NCBI RefSeq assembly: GCF_001612945.1
Contig: NZ_BDBK01000016.1
Coordinates: 62,001-126,000 of the forward strand
Length of the DNA: 64,000 bases
Source: Nocardia inohanensis NBRC 100128
GTDB taxonomy: Bacteria > Actinomycetota > Actinomycetes > Mycobacteriales > Mycobacteriaceae
Direction of reading: 5' to 3'
Positions 1 through 7,771 of this stretch are shown here, one piece after another; the first letter of the stretch is position 1, and the number at the start of each line of letters is the position of its first letter. The position numbers and the translations under genes are program-made. Below the pieces are notes generated by a model. The model was not told the DNA's origin, did no database searches, and saw only the letters and a list, made by a program, of their open reading frames with translations.

Positions 1-12
1 CACCTTGCTGTT

Positions 13-1824
13 GTGAGCGGCCTGGAAAGCCTTACCGCCGTGAAGAATCCGGATGTGATGGGCCCCCTGCTGGAGTTGCTCGACGAGCTGCTCCAGCAGA
101 CCCATGCCGTCGGCCGCTCCGACCTGGCCGCTCGCCTCGGTATCGCGCGCGCCCGGATCGCCGATCCCCGGGTGCGCCTGGTGGTGGTGGGCGATTCCAA
201 GAGCGGTATGAGCACCCTGGTCAACGGCTTGGTGGGAATGCCGGTGAGCGCCACCGATTCCCAGCACAGCGTGCCGGTGATCGCCGAGTACGGCGCGCAG
301 CCCGCCGCGATCCTGGTGAAGGCGGTCGGCGGCCGGGCCGAACGGGAATCGGTGGATCCGGCGACCGCGCTCACCGCCCTGCCCTCCGATGGCGTGGTGC
401 GCGCCGAGGTCACCGCTCCGAGCCCGTTGCTGGCCGAGGGTTTCGTGGTCCTGGATGCCCCGGGTTCGCCCGGTGACACCCCCGCCACCTGGTCGCTGCT
501 GGCCGCCGCCGACGCCGTGCTCTACGTGGCCGCCGCGGACGCGCCGTTCACGCCGGGCCAGATCGAGCAGTTGCAGCGGATTCAGCAGGTGTGCCCGACC
601 GTGGTCTGCGTGCTGAACAAGATCGACGAGTATCCGCAGTGGCCGCAGGTGCAGCAGCAGGATCGCCGCCTGCTGGATCAGGCCGGTCTCGCCTTCGCGG
701 TCGCCCCAGCCTCGGCGCTGCTGCACACCCGGGCCCAGGCATCCGGCGATCAGCAGCTGGACCTGGAATCCGGTGTGCCGCAACTGCTCGACCATCTGCG
801 CGCCTACGTGCTGGGCCGCGCCGACACGGTGGCCGCCGAGGCCGCGGTCCGGGATATCCAGCTGATCACCGATCATCTGGCGCTGGCCCTGCGCACCGAG
901 GCCGAGACCCTGCGCGACCCGCGCCGCTACGGCGTCATCACCGAAGAGCTGCGCCGCACCCGCGAGGAGGCCGAGCAGCTGCGGCAGCGCTCCGCCAACT
1001 GGCAGGTCACCCTCGCCGACGGCGCGGCGGAGTTGATGGCCGATACCGAACACGATCTGCGGCATCGCCTGCGCAGCCTGATCCGCGATGCCGAAGCCGA
1101 CATCATGAAGCGCGATCCGGTGAAGCGCTGGAACGATTTCGGGGCCGACCTGGATGCCAAGATCTGCGAGGCGGTGGAGGAGAACTTCGTCATCGCCCAC
1201 TACCGTTCGGTGGAATTGGCCGAGCAGGTGGCCGCGAAGTTCCCCGAAAGCGGTGTTCCCACCGCGGATCTCAAGCTCGACGATCCCGGCGAGGTGGGCG
1301 CGGTCCTGGAGCCGGTGGCCGCCATGGACACCCTGGACAGCGCGAAAGCCGGTGTCACCCAACAGGTGCTGTCCGCACTGCGCGGCTCCTACGGCGGCAT
1401 CCTGATGGTCGGCCTGGCCACCAGCCTGCTCGGTATGTCGCTGGTGAACTGGTACTCCGCGGGCGCGGGCGTGCTGCTGGGCGTGAACGCGCTGTGGGAC
1501 GACCGCAAGACCCGCACCCAGCGCCGCCAATCCGAGGCCAAGGTGGCGGTGGCGCGGCTGATGGACGATGTGATCTTCCAGGTGTCCAAGGAGTCGCGGT
1601 ACCGGCTGCGGGGCGTACAGCGCAGTCTGCGTGACCATTTCACCGATATCGCCAATGCCACGCTGCGCTCGGTGGACGCCTCGCTGCGCGCCGCCGAGGA
1701 GGCCGCCGCGGTGCATTCGCCGCAGCGGCGCGAGCAGCGGCTGACCGAGATCGAGACGGCGCTGGTGCGCCTGCGCGAGGTGCGTGAGCGCGCCGACGCG
1801 ATGGGTGAAGAGCCCTCCTACTGA
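13..1824 (+). CDS. Dynamin-like GTPase with non-canonical P-loop
   Basis: Large dynamin-family protein (603 aa from this GTG), probably membrane-remodelling and related to the mycobacterial Ini/dynamin-like proteins. The GTPase motifs are in order: P-loop region GDSKSGMST (residues 60-68), DAPG (148-151) and NKID (202-205). The P-loop lysine (GxxxxGK[S/T]) is replaced by Met66, so nucleotide handling may be altered. A helical middle region rich in Glu, Arg and Gln is followed by a paired hydrophobic segment at about 464-495 (GGILMVGLATSLLG), the usual membrane paddle, then another charged helical tail. The frame is open to the first base of the window, so the true start may lie upstream; no clear RBS precedes the GTG. 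The function is inferred from family only. Confidence 0.8.
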   Translation: MSGLESLTAVKNPDVMGPLLELLDELLQQTHAVGRSDLAARLGIARARIADPRVRLVVVGDSKSGMSTLVNGLVGMPVSATDSQHSVPVIAEYGAQPAAILVKAVGGRAERESVDPATALTALPSDGVVRAEVTAPSPLLAEGFVVLDAPGSPGDTPATWSLLAAADAVLYVAAADAPFTPGQIEQLQRIQQVCPTVVCVLNKIDEYPQWPQVQQQDRRLLDQAGLAFAVAPASALLHTRAQASGDQQLDLESGVPQLLDHLRAYVLGRADTVAAEAAVRDIQLITDHLALALRTEAETLRDPRRYGVITEELRRTREEAEQLRQRSANWQVTLADGAAELMADTEHDLRHRLRSLIRDAEADIMKRDPVKRWNDFGADLDAKICEAVEENFVIAHYRSVELAEQVAAKFPESGVPTADLKLDDPGEVGAVLEPVAAMDTLDSAKAGVTQQVLSALRGSYGGILMVGLATSLLGMSLVNWYSAGAGVLLGVNALWDDRKTRTQRRQSEAKVAVARLMDDVIFQVSKESRYRLRGVQRSLRDHFTDIANATLRSVDASLRAAEEAAAVHSPQRREQRLTEIETALVRLREVRERADAMGEEPSY

Positions 1825-1884
1825 TACGGCGGCCGGCAGTCGCCCGGCCAAGTGCCGGAAGTCCGGCAGAGCGCCAAAAGTAAA

Positions 1885-1912
1885 GCCGCCCGCGCGTTTT
1901 CGCGCGGGCGGC
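1885..1912. terminator. Perfect hairpin terminator between convergent genes
   Basis: A perfect 12-bp stem (GCCGCCCGCGCG) closes a TTTT loop. It lies between the convergent dynamin-like and GH15 genes. An A-rich run (AAAAGTAAA) precedes it and TCATTT follows, so it could serve both strands. Confidence 0.85.
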
Positions 1913-1929
1913 GTCATTTCACCGGTTGT

Positions 1930-3993
1930 TCAGCGACCCGTGTGCGCCGGACTGAACGTCCCGGCGTGCGTCTGCTCCTCGGCGCGAATCACGTGCATCA
2001 CGGCATTGATCAACGCCAGATGCGTGAACGCCTGCGGGAAGTTGCCCAGATGCCGACCCGAGCGCGAATCGATCTCCTCGGCATACAGCTTGAGCGGGCT
2101 CGCGTACCCCAGCAGCCGCTCGCACAATTGCCGCGCCCGCTGCAATTCCCCGATCTCCACCAGCGCCGACACCAGCCAGAACGAGCAGATGGTGAACGAC
2201 CCCTCCTCGCCGAGCAGCCCGTCGTCGGTGGTCTCGGTGCGATACCGCAGCACCAGCCCGTTCTCGGTGAGCTCGTCGGCGATGGCGAGCACGGTGGCCC
2301 GCACCCGCGGATCGCTGGGCGGCAGGAAGCGCAGCAGCACCACCAGCAGCAGTGAGGCGTCCAGGGTTTCACTGCCGTACGACTGGGTGAACACGCCCCG
2401 CGAGTCCACCCCGTTGTCGAGAATGTCGGCCCGGATCTCGTCGGCGATATCGTGCCACTTCTTGGCGTAGTCGAATTCCCCGTGCAGCTCCGCCAGTTTC
2501 GCGCCGCGGTCCAGCGCCACCCAGCACATCACCTTCGAGGAGGTGAAATGCTGCGGCTCCCCGCGCACCTCCCAGATGCCGCGATCGGGATTGCGCCAGT
2601 TCTCGATCGCCGCCTGCACCTGGCGTTCCAGCATGGGCCACAGGGTTTCCGGGACTTGCTGGCGTGACTTCACGTGCAGGTAAACGGAATCCAGCAGCGT
2701 GCCCCAGATATCGTGCTGTTCCTGGTTGTACGCGCCGTTGCCGATGCGCACCGGCTGGGCGCCGTCGTAACCGGAGAGATGGGTGAGCTCGGATTCGGTG
2801 ATCTCGCGTTCCCCGCCGATGCCGTAAAGCACTTGCAGCGGAACAGGTTTCCCGTTCCCGTCGGTCGCGACATCGTGCAGGAAGGCGAAGAAGTCGTCCG
2901 CCTCGCGATCCAGGCCGAGCGTGTACAGCCCCCACAGGGCGAAGGTGGAGTCGCGCACCCAGGTGTATCGGTAGTCCCAATTGCGTTCCCCGCCCGGCGT
3001 TTCCGGCAGCGAGGTGGTGGCGGCCGCCAGCAGCGCCCCGGTCGGGGCGTAGGTGAGGCCCTTCAGGGTCAGTGCGCTGCGTTGCAGATAGCCGCGCCAC
3101 GGATGATCCGGGAACCGCCCCAGCGTGATCCACTGCCGCCAGGATTCCGTTGTGGTCCACATCTTTTCGGCCGCCTCGGCGAAGGTACGCGGCGGTGGGA
3201 GTTCCGACCAGGACAGGGCCACGAACACCTCGTCGCCCTCCTTCATCCGGGTGCGGGCGCGCGCCTCCCGGCCTTCGATGCCCAGCCGCAGGTTCGTGGT
3301 CAGGGTCAGCGTCGGGCAGCCTTCGATATCGCAAGTGGCGGAGGCTCTTTCGTACACATCCCCGCTGTATTCCCAGAGCGCCGGACCGCGGTGATAGTCG
3401 AAGGCCGGCTCGCAGCTCATCTCCAGTTCGACCACGCCGTTCACGCATTTCACGGTGCGCAGCAGAATGTGCTCGGCATCCCAGTCCATCGGGGTGCGGC
3501 GATGGGTGCGGCTGCGCTGCTTGTTGTTGTGCCACGGCCCCAGCACCAGCGCGTCGCGCACGATGAGCCAGCCGGTCTCGGTCTGCCAGGTGGTCTCCAC
3601 GATCAGCCCGCCCGGCAGGTACCGCCGTGCGGCGGGCACATTGCGCCCGTACGGGCCGATCCGGAAGTGTCCGGCGCTGCGGTCCAGCATGGCGCCGAAA
3701 ATGCTGGGGGAGTCCGGTCGTGGCACGCACATCCACTCCACCGAACCGTTGCGGGCGATGAGCGCGTTGGTTTCGCAATCGGACAGGAAGGCGTAGTCGT
3801 CGATCGGCGGGAAGACCGAATGCCGCATCCCGCCGGAGGATGCCAGCACGTAGCCGTCGGAGAGCTGCGCATCCGGCCGGTCGAGCGCCTCATGCGGTGG
3901 TTCGAGCGAAGTATCGGGTCCTGGATCGCCGGTGTCGCTGCCGAGCGGGCGATCGTAGGACTCCGGTTCGTCGTAGGACTCCATACAGAACAT
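1930..3993 (-). CDS. Glycoside hydrolase family 15 (trehalase/glucoamylase type)
   Basis: A 687-aa cytoplasmic enzyme resembling the mycobacterial GH15 trehalases (Rv2402 type), which hydrolyse trehalose to glucose. The N-terminal beta-sandwich domain starts near residue 60 (SVFPPIDDYAFLSDCETNAL). The (alpha/alpha)6 barrel carries the GH15 signature GGERNWDYRYTWVRD. The open frame extends upstream to 4323, but the extra 110 residues are compositionally non-protein and overlap the divergent gene at 4051. ATG at 3993 (or 3984) is therefore chosen. No signal peptide is seen. Family membership is secure; trehalose rather than maltooligosaccharide as substrate is an inference from gene neighbourhood and family. 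Confidence 0.85.
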   Translation of the reverse strand: MFCMESYDEPESYDRPLGSDTGDPGPDTSLEPPHEALDRPDAQLSDGYVLASSGGMRHSVFPPIDDYAFLSDCETNALIARNGSVEWMCVPRPDSPSIFGAMLDRSAGHFRIGPYGRNVPAARRYLPGGLIVETTWQTETGWLIVRDALVLGPWHNNKQRSRTHRRTPMDWDAEHILLRTVKCVNGVVELEMSCEPAFDYHRGPALWEYSGDVYERASATCDIEGCPTLTLTTNLRLGIEGREARARTRMKEGDEVFVALSWSELPPPRTFAEAAEKMWTTTESWRQWITLGRFPDHPWRGYLQRSALTLKGLTYAPTGALLAAATTSLPETPGGERNWDYRYTWVRDSTFALWGLYTLGLDREADDFFAFLHDVATDGNGKPVPLQVLYGIGGEREITESELTHLSGYDGAQPVRIGNGAYNQEQHDIWGTLLDSVYLHVKSRQQVPETLWPMLERQVQAAIENWRNPDRGIWEVRGEPQHFTSSKVMCWVALDRGAKLAELHGEFDYAKKWHDIADEIRADILDNGVDSRGVFTQSYGSETLDASLLLVVLLRFLPPSDPRVRATVLAIADELTENGLVLRYRTETTDDGLLGEEGSFTICSFWLVSALVEIGELQRARQLCERLLGYASPLKLYAEEIDSRSGRHLGNFPQAFTHLALINAVMHVIRAEEQTHAGTFSPAHTGR

Positions 3994-4050
3994 GATCGGT
4001 CCGATCGGCCCGAATCGTCCACCATCGCGGCTTCGGCCTAGGCTGGTGCC

Positions 4051-4287
4051 GTGCATCGGATTGCAGGATGGTGGGACGGCGTCGAACTGTGGGTGGCCGG
4101 CCTGCCCTTCGTTCCCCAGTTCGCCGTGGTGCTGGCCGCCATGGTGCCGGTTTGTTTCGCGTTGGCGTTCCTGCTGGATCGCACCCTGCGCATTGTGCTG
4201 CGGGTGCTCGGCCGTGACCGCGTGGTCGCCCGGGAATCCGCCGCCGCCGTCACCTCGCCCCGCCGCATCCGGAAGGAAGCCGCCTGA
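4051..4287 (+). CDS. Small membrane protein, Rv2401A-like
   Basis: A 78-aa protein with one or two transmembrane helices (about residues 15-45, ending LAFLLDRTL) and a basic C-terminal tail. The position next to a GH15 gene and upstream of the sulfate-uptake genes matches the small conserved membrane protein Rv2401A in M. tuberculosis. The GTG start has a TAGGCT -10 box at 4039-4044, only 6 nt before it, so translation is probably leaderless. Its stop overlaps the next small ORF (TGATG). The function is unknown. Confidence 0.7.
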   Translation: MHRIAGWWDGVELWVAGLPFVPQFAVVLAAMVPVCFALAFLLDRTLRIVLRVLGRDRVVARESAAAVTSPRRIRKEAA

Positions 4288-4364
4288 TGCCACGCTCTCG
4301 CGTCCAGCTCGCGCTGATCGCACTGCTTGTTCTCGTAGTCGTGGCCTGGTTGTTCACACGCTGA
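4287..4364 (+). CDS. 25-aa single-helix membrane peptide
   Basis: A very short ORF (25 aa). It starts MPRSR, followed by an uninterrupted hydrophobic helix of about 17 residues rich in Leu, Val, Ala and Ile, and ends WLFTR. It overlaps the preceding membrane-protein gene by one base in a TGATG arrangement, so it is likely translationally coupled. The charge pattern (basic before the helix, Arg after) fits a small inner-membrane protein. It is too short for homology to decide, so its reality is inferred from coupling and composition. Confidence 0.5.
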   Translation: MPRSRVQLALIALLVLVVVAWLFTR

Positions 4365-4392
4365 GCGAATTCGCCGCGTACTGTGCTGCACC

Positions 4393-4644
4393 ATGTCAAC
4401 CGATGAAGGTCTGGAACTGGAAACCTTGCTGTCCGAAGAGGACTTCGAGGAAGAACCCCGTCTGATCGCCACCCATCTCTGCGGGCCCGAGGAGGCCCTG
4501 GAAATGGTGAAGGCCGCCCAGCTGCTGGGCCTGGGCGTGCGGCTCGCAAACCGCATCCGCCCCGACGAGGACGATGCCGAGTCCGCGACCGAGGAGTGGA
4601 TCCTCGACATCCTCGAGAACCCGCCGGTCGTCGAGGACGAGTAA
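4393..4644 (+). CDS. Small acidic hypothetical protein
   Basis: An 83-aa strongly acidic protein with a central helical segment (EEALEMVKAAQLLGLGVRLA) and a Glu/Asp-rich C-terminus. There is no recognisable domain, signal peptide or membrane helix. ATG 4393 has a TACTGT box at 4379-4384 and only 8 nt between them, consistent with a leaderless start. It follows the two small membrane ORFs but appears to have its own promoter. The function is unknown. Confidence 0.65.
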   Translation: MSTDEGLELETLLSEEDFEEEPRLIATHLCGPEEALEMVKAAQLLGLGVRLANRIRPDEDDAESATEEWILDILENPPVVEDE

Positions 4645-4714
4645 GCCCGTCCGGGCTCAGCACGGAACGCAATTCGGGGGCCAGGCCCCCGGACCCCCGT
4701 GCACCGGGGGAGTG

Positions 4715-4737
4715 AAGGGCCGGGGAAACCCGGCCTT
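4715..4737. terminator. GC-rich hairpins between convergent genes
   Basis: The 172-bp interval 4645-4816 between convergent genes contains no ORF but several GC stems: GGGGG-CCAGG-CCCCC near 4676-4690, and AAGG.CCGGG paired with CCCGG.CCTT around 4715-4737. The latter is the best terminator candidate. There is no strong T-tract, which is usual for high-GC actinobacteria. Confidence 0.45.
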
Positions 4738-4816
4738 GTTCATGCGGGAACCGAGCCGGGTCCGGGGGTACCCCCGGACCCCTTCCCAGCGCCACCAGCC
4801 CCGGAGTGTCCGGCTG

Positions 4817-6364
4817 TCAGTGGCGGCGGACCGATATCGCGCAGACCAGGGCGGCGATACCGAGGGCGATGCCGATGGCGCACTGGCCGATCGCGAGTGG
4901 TTCGCGGAGGGGGCCGAGGGTGAGGGTGGCCGCGTAGGACGCGACGGAGTGGATGTAGAGCTGGCCGCCCACCAGGCCCGCGATGAATCCGAGGCTGCCG
5001 AGCGCGGTGAGGATGCGGCCGGTCCGGGGGTGCAGCCACAGCAGGATCGCGCCGGCGACGAGCAGGATGCCGACCGCCGCGGCGTAGGCCGTTGCCGCGG
5101 AGAGGCTGACGTGGGCCGCGTCGGTGATCGTGGGCGGGTACTTGCCGGCGACGAATTGCCCGAAGCGGGCGTGCAGGCGTTGTACGCCTCTGGCCACGAT
5201 GGCCGCGCACAGCAGGGCCAGGACCGAGGCCGCGATGGCCGGGCGGCGACCCCGCGGGCGGGCGTTGGCGATCGGATCGCCCGCCGCGACCGCGGCCAGG
5301 GAGGCGATGGCGGCCCGGGAAGCGGGCCCGTGTGACCGCTGGTTCGGGGCGGGCGGGCTCCCTGCCGGGGGCAGCGATCGCGGATCGGAGGGTGCCGAAT
5401 CGGCCGGCCCGGAGTGGGCCACGATCGTCGGTGCCGGATTACCCACGGGCGCACCGTGATCGAACACCCGAGTCGCGGCCTGCCGGGAATCCGGAGCGAA
5501 CGGCGCGGTGGGATGCGGCGGTGCTCCCGAACCGTGCAGGGCCGCCCAGGCCGCTTGCGCGAAGGCCGTGCAGCTGGCGAATCGCTGGTCCCGATTCTTG
5601 GCCATGGCCCGGGCGATTACCGCGTCCAGGGCCTCGGGTACGTCCGCGCGCACCAGCCGCAGCGCCGGTACCGGCTTGTTCAGATGGCCCGCGACGACTT
5701 GCCCGGGGTTCGTCGCCGCGAACGGCGGCTGCCCCGCCAGCATCGTGAAAAGTGAACAGGCCAGGGAGTATTGGTCGCTGCGATGATCCAGGGGTTCGCC
5801 CGAGAGCTGTTCCGGCGAGGCGTAAGCCAATGTCGCGGAGAAGGTTCCGGTGGTGGTCAGCTGGGTGTTCGAGTCCGCCAGGCGGGCGATGCCGAAGTCG
5901 GTGAGGACGGCGCGTTCGGCGCGGCCGGACTCCGGGGCGGAGAGCAGGATGTTGGCGGGTTTGACGTCGCGGTGCAGGATGCCGCAGCTGTGCGCGTAGT
6001 CCAGCGCCGCACCGGTTTCGGCGATCACCCGCAACGCGCGCTCCACCGAGACGCCGCGCGGGTCGAGCCGGGCGGCGTCGGTGCCGTGCACGTACTGCAT
6101 GGCGATCCACAGCCGCCCGTCGTGCACCCCGCGATCCTGCACCGCCACGATATTCGGATGGTCCAGCCGCGCAACCAGATTCGCTTCGCGCTCGAACCGG
6201 TCCCGCCATTCCCGCTGCGCCGCGATATCGAGGTTGAGCAGCTTCAGCGCGAGTTGCCGCGGCAGCCGGGGATGCTCGGCGAGATACACCGTCCCCATCC
6301 CGCCCGCGCCGAGCACCCGCAGCAGCCGGTACCCGGCGAAGGTCTCATCCAGCTCCGAACGCAC
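4817..6364 (-). CDS. Ser/Thr protein kinase with polytopic C-terminal domain
   Basis: A 515-aa eukaryotic-type (Hanks) kinase. Visible motifs are the glycine loop GAGGMGTVY (19-27), VAIK-equivalent Lys41 (LALKLL), HRDVKPANI (131-139), DFG (156-158) and SPEQ (183-186). After the catalytic domain (about 1-270) comes a Pro/Ala-rich linker. Instead of one helix plus an extracellular sensor such as PASTA, the last 150 residues contain about four hydrophobic segments (for example ILLVAGAILLWL and GIALGIAALVCAI). The GTG start overlaps the stop of the upstream M48 protease gene by one base (TAGTG), so the two are co-translated, which suggests a joint membrane-stress or envelope role. The signal sensed is unknown. 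Confidence 0.9.
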   Translation of the reverse strand: MRSELDETFAGYRLLRVLGAGGMGTVYLAEHPRLPRQLALKLLNLDIAAQREWRDRFEREANLVARLDHPNIVAVQDRGVHDGRLWIAMQYVHGTDAARLDPRGVSVERALRVIAETGAALDYAHSCGILHRDVKPANILLSAPESGRAERAVLTDFGIARLADSNTQLTTTGTFSATLAYASPEQLSGEPLDHRSDQYSLACSLFTMLAGQPPFAATNPGQVVAGHLNKPVPALRLVRADVPEALDAVIARAMAKNRDQRFASCTAFAQAAWAALHGSGAPPHPTAPFAPDSRQAATRVFDHGAPVGNPAPTIVAHSGPADSAPSDPRSLPPAGSPPAPNQRSHGPASRAAIASLAAVAAGDPIANARPRGRRPAIAASVLALLCAAIVARGVQRLHARFGQFVAGKYPPTITDAAHVSLSAATAYAAAVGILLVAGAILLWLHPRTGRILTALGSLGFIAGLVGGQLYIHSVASYAATLTLGPLREPLAIGQCAIGIALGIAALVCAISVRRH

Positions 6365-7419
6365 TACGCGTCATCCCCCTTGCGCCATTCATCGAACCGT
6401 TTGCCGATTTTCGAAACAGTGTCTCCCACTTCCTGTCCCACCGTCCCGACGGCCGCCCCGAAATCCCGCCCGAGGTTGCGCACGGTCTTGATGAGCGGGT
6501 CTTCGGACTGGTCGAAGGTTTCGCGGTAGGCGCGGGCGGCATCGCGGACCTGGTCGCTGACGCGGACGGTCCTGTCGTGTTCGCGCAGCGGGTAGCGCCC
6601 GTCGAGGATGCGGTCGTATTCACCGGAGGCGATCCAGCGCCGCAGTTCGGCGGCGCGCAGCACCGAGAAGGGGTGCGTCTGGAGTTCCAGGTTCAGCAGC
6701 TTGAGCACACCGTCGCGCAGGTCGCCGGAGCGGTCGTAGTCGTCGGCCTGGGCGAGGAAGGCGGCGTGGCTCATCTGTTCCACGCGCGAGCCGCCCGCGA
6801 GCTTCATGTGCACGCGCACCGAGGCTTCCACGTCCTGCCCGACCAGCAGCCCCGCGCGATCACCGGAGAGTTCGGATTTGCGGCTCCACTCCATCAACGC
6901 CGCCACGATGGCGCGTAATGCCCAGCCGCCCACCGGCATCCAGCCGACATTCGCCGCCAGCCGCATGAGATGCATCAGCATGGTCCGATACACCGCGTGC
7001 CCGGACAGCGCGTGCCCGAGTTCGTGCCCGACCACGAACCGGAGTTCCTCGTGATCGAGCAGATCCAGCAGCCCGGTGGTGAGCACCACGAACGGCCGGT
7101 CCATGCCGATGGTGAGGGCGTTCACCGCCGGGTCCTGCAAGACGAACATCTCGGGTGTGGTGCGCGCGTCCAGAATCCGCACCGCGTCCTCGCGCAGGTG
7201 ATGCACGTTCTTGAACTGCCGCTCGTCCACCCGCACGGCCGTGGCCAGGTACAGCAGCCGGTGCTGCCGTTCGGCCAGCAGTCCGGACAGCGTCCGCAGC
7301 ACCATGTCGAAGCCGCTCAGCGACCGCAGCGCGACCAGTGCGGTGCGGTCGGCCGGATGCTCCCAGGCGCGCGTGGAGATGCCCGGGAATTCCCGGCGCA
7401 GGCGGGCTGGTGTGGTCAT
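6364..7419 (-). CDS. M48-family zinc metalloprotease
   Basis: A 351-aa peptidase related to M48 (HtpX/Ste24-like) zinc proteases. The zinc-binding motif HELGH is at residues 132-136 (VVGHELGHALSGH), and the downstream helix contains the third-ligand region (EWSRKSELSGDRAGLL). The frame is open upstream to 7566, but ATG 7419 (MTTPARLRREFP) is preceded by GGGGG about 9 nt upstream, while the added N-terminus looks non-coding. No obvious signal peptide is seen, but hydrophobic stretches around 150-185 could associate with the membrane. Its stop codon overlaps the kinase start. Confidence 0.85.
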   Translation of the reverse strand: MTTPARLRREFPGISTRAWEHPADRTALVALRSLSGFDMVLRTLSGLLAERQHRLLYLATAVRVDERQFKNVHHLREDAVRILDARTTPEMFVLQDPAVNALTIGMDRPFVVLTTGLLDLLDHEELRFVVGHELGHALSGHAVYRTMLMHLMRLAANVGWMPVGGWALRAIVAALMEWSRKSELSGDRAGLLVGQDVEASVRVHMKLAGGSRVEQMSHAAFLAQADDYDRSGDLRDGVLKLLNLELQTHPFSVLRAAELRRWIASGEYDRILDGRYPLREHDRTVRVSDQVRDAARAYRETFDQSEDPLIKTVRNLGRDFGAAVGTVGQEVGDTVSKIGKRFDEWRKGDDA

Positions 7420-7489
7420 GAAGTTTTCCCCCGTGTGGATATTCACTTTGATTCGCGGCCCCATCGGCCGCTCTGCTACAGTCTGCCGC

Positions 7490-7579
7490 GTGTCGTCGAG
7501 TGTTGTGCCCCAGGTCCGCCATGAATTGGCGTTGATCGCTGTGGGCTGCCTCGCGGTCGCGGACATTCACTGTCGCTGA
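7490..7579 (+). CDS. Cys-containing leader peptide of the sulfate operon
   Basis: A 29-aa ORF (GTG start) ending GCLAVADIHCR, with Cys20 and Cys28 close to the stop. It sits about 190 nt ahead of subI. Mycobacteria have short Cys-rich leaderless ORFs ahead of sulfur genes (including the Ms4533A type before the sulfate-binding-protein gene) that act as cysteine-responsive attenuators. Position, length and Cys placement match that type. TACAGT at 7477-7482 lies 7 nt before the GTG, predicting a leaderless transcript. If charged tRNA-Cys is scarce, ribosomes should stall at the two Cys codons near the end and change folding of the 7580-7771 leader. Confidence 0.75.
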   Translation: MSSSVVPQVRHELALIAVGCLAVADIHCR

Positions 7580-7771
7580 TTGCCGACCGGGCACAGCTGC
7601 ACGTCTGAGTAGACTGGCGCGCGCACCTTTTCGCAGTCTGTGTTCGATCCCCCGGTGGCCCTTCGGGCCATGCGCCACCGTCGCGTTCTCCCCCCGCGAC
7701 GGGTCTACGGCAGTACGCACAATCTCCCGCCGGCCGATTGTCCCGGTGGGTTACCGGAAAGGTCCACTCCG
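7580..7771 (+). promoter_or_regulatory. Structured 5' leader (candidate attenuator) of subI
   Basis: The 192 nt between the Cys leader ORF and subI hold no other convincing gene. They contain potential stems, for example GGCCC-TTC-GGGCC near 7658-7670 and pairings between GTCGCG and CGCGAC near 7680-7700. These could form alternative structures coupled to leader-peptide translation. The SD of subI (GGAAAGG, about 7756-7762) lies at the 3' end and could be sequestered. The structure is inferred by eye only. Confidence 0.4.

Noticed and set aside
4051..4323. N-terminal extension of the GH15 frame up to 4323
   Set aside because: Residues upstream of 3993 are non-homologous and overlap the divergent membrane-protein gene and its leaderless promoter.
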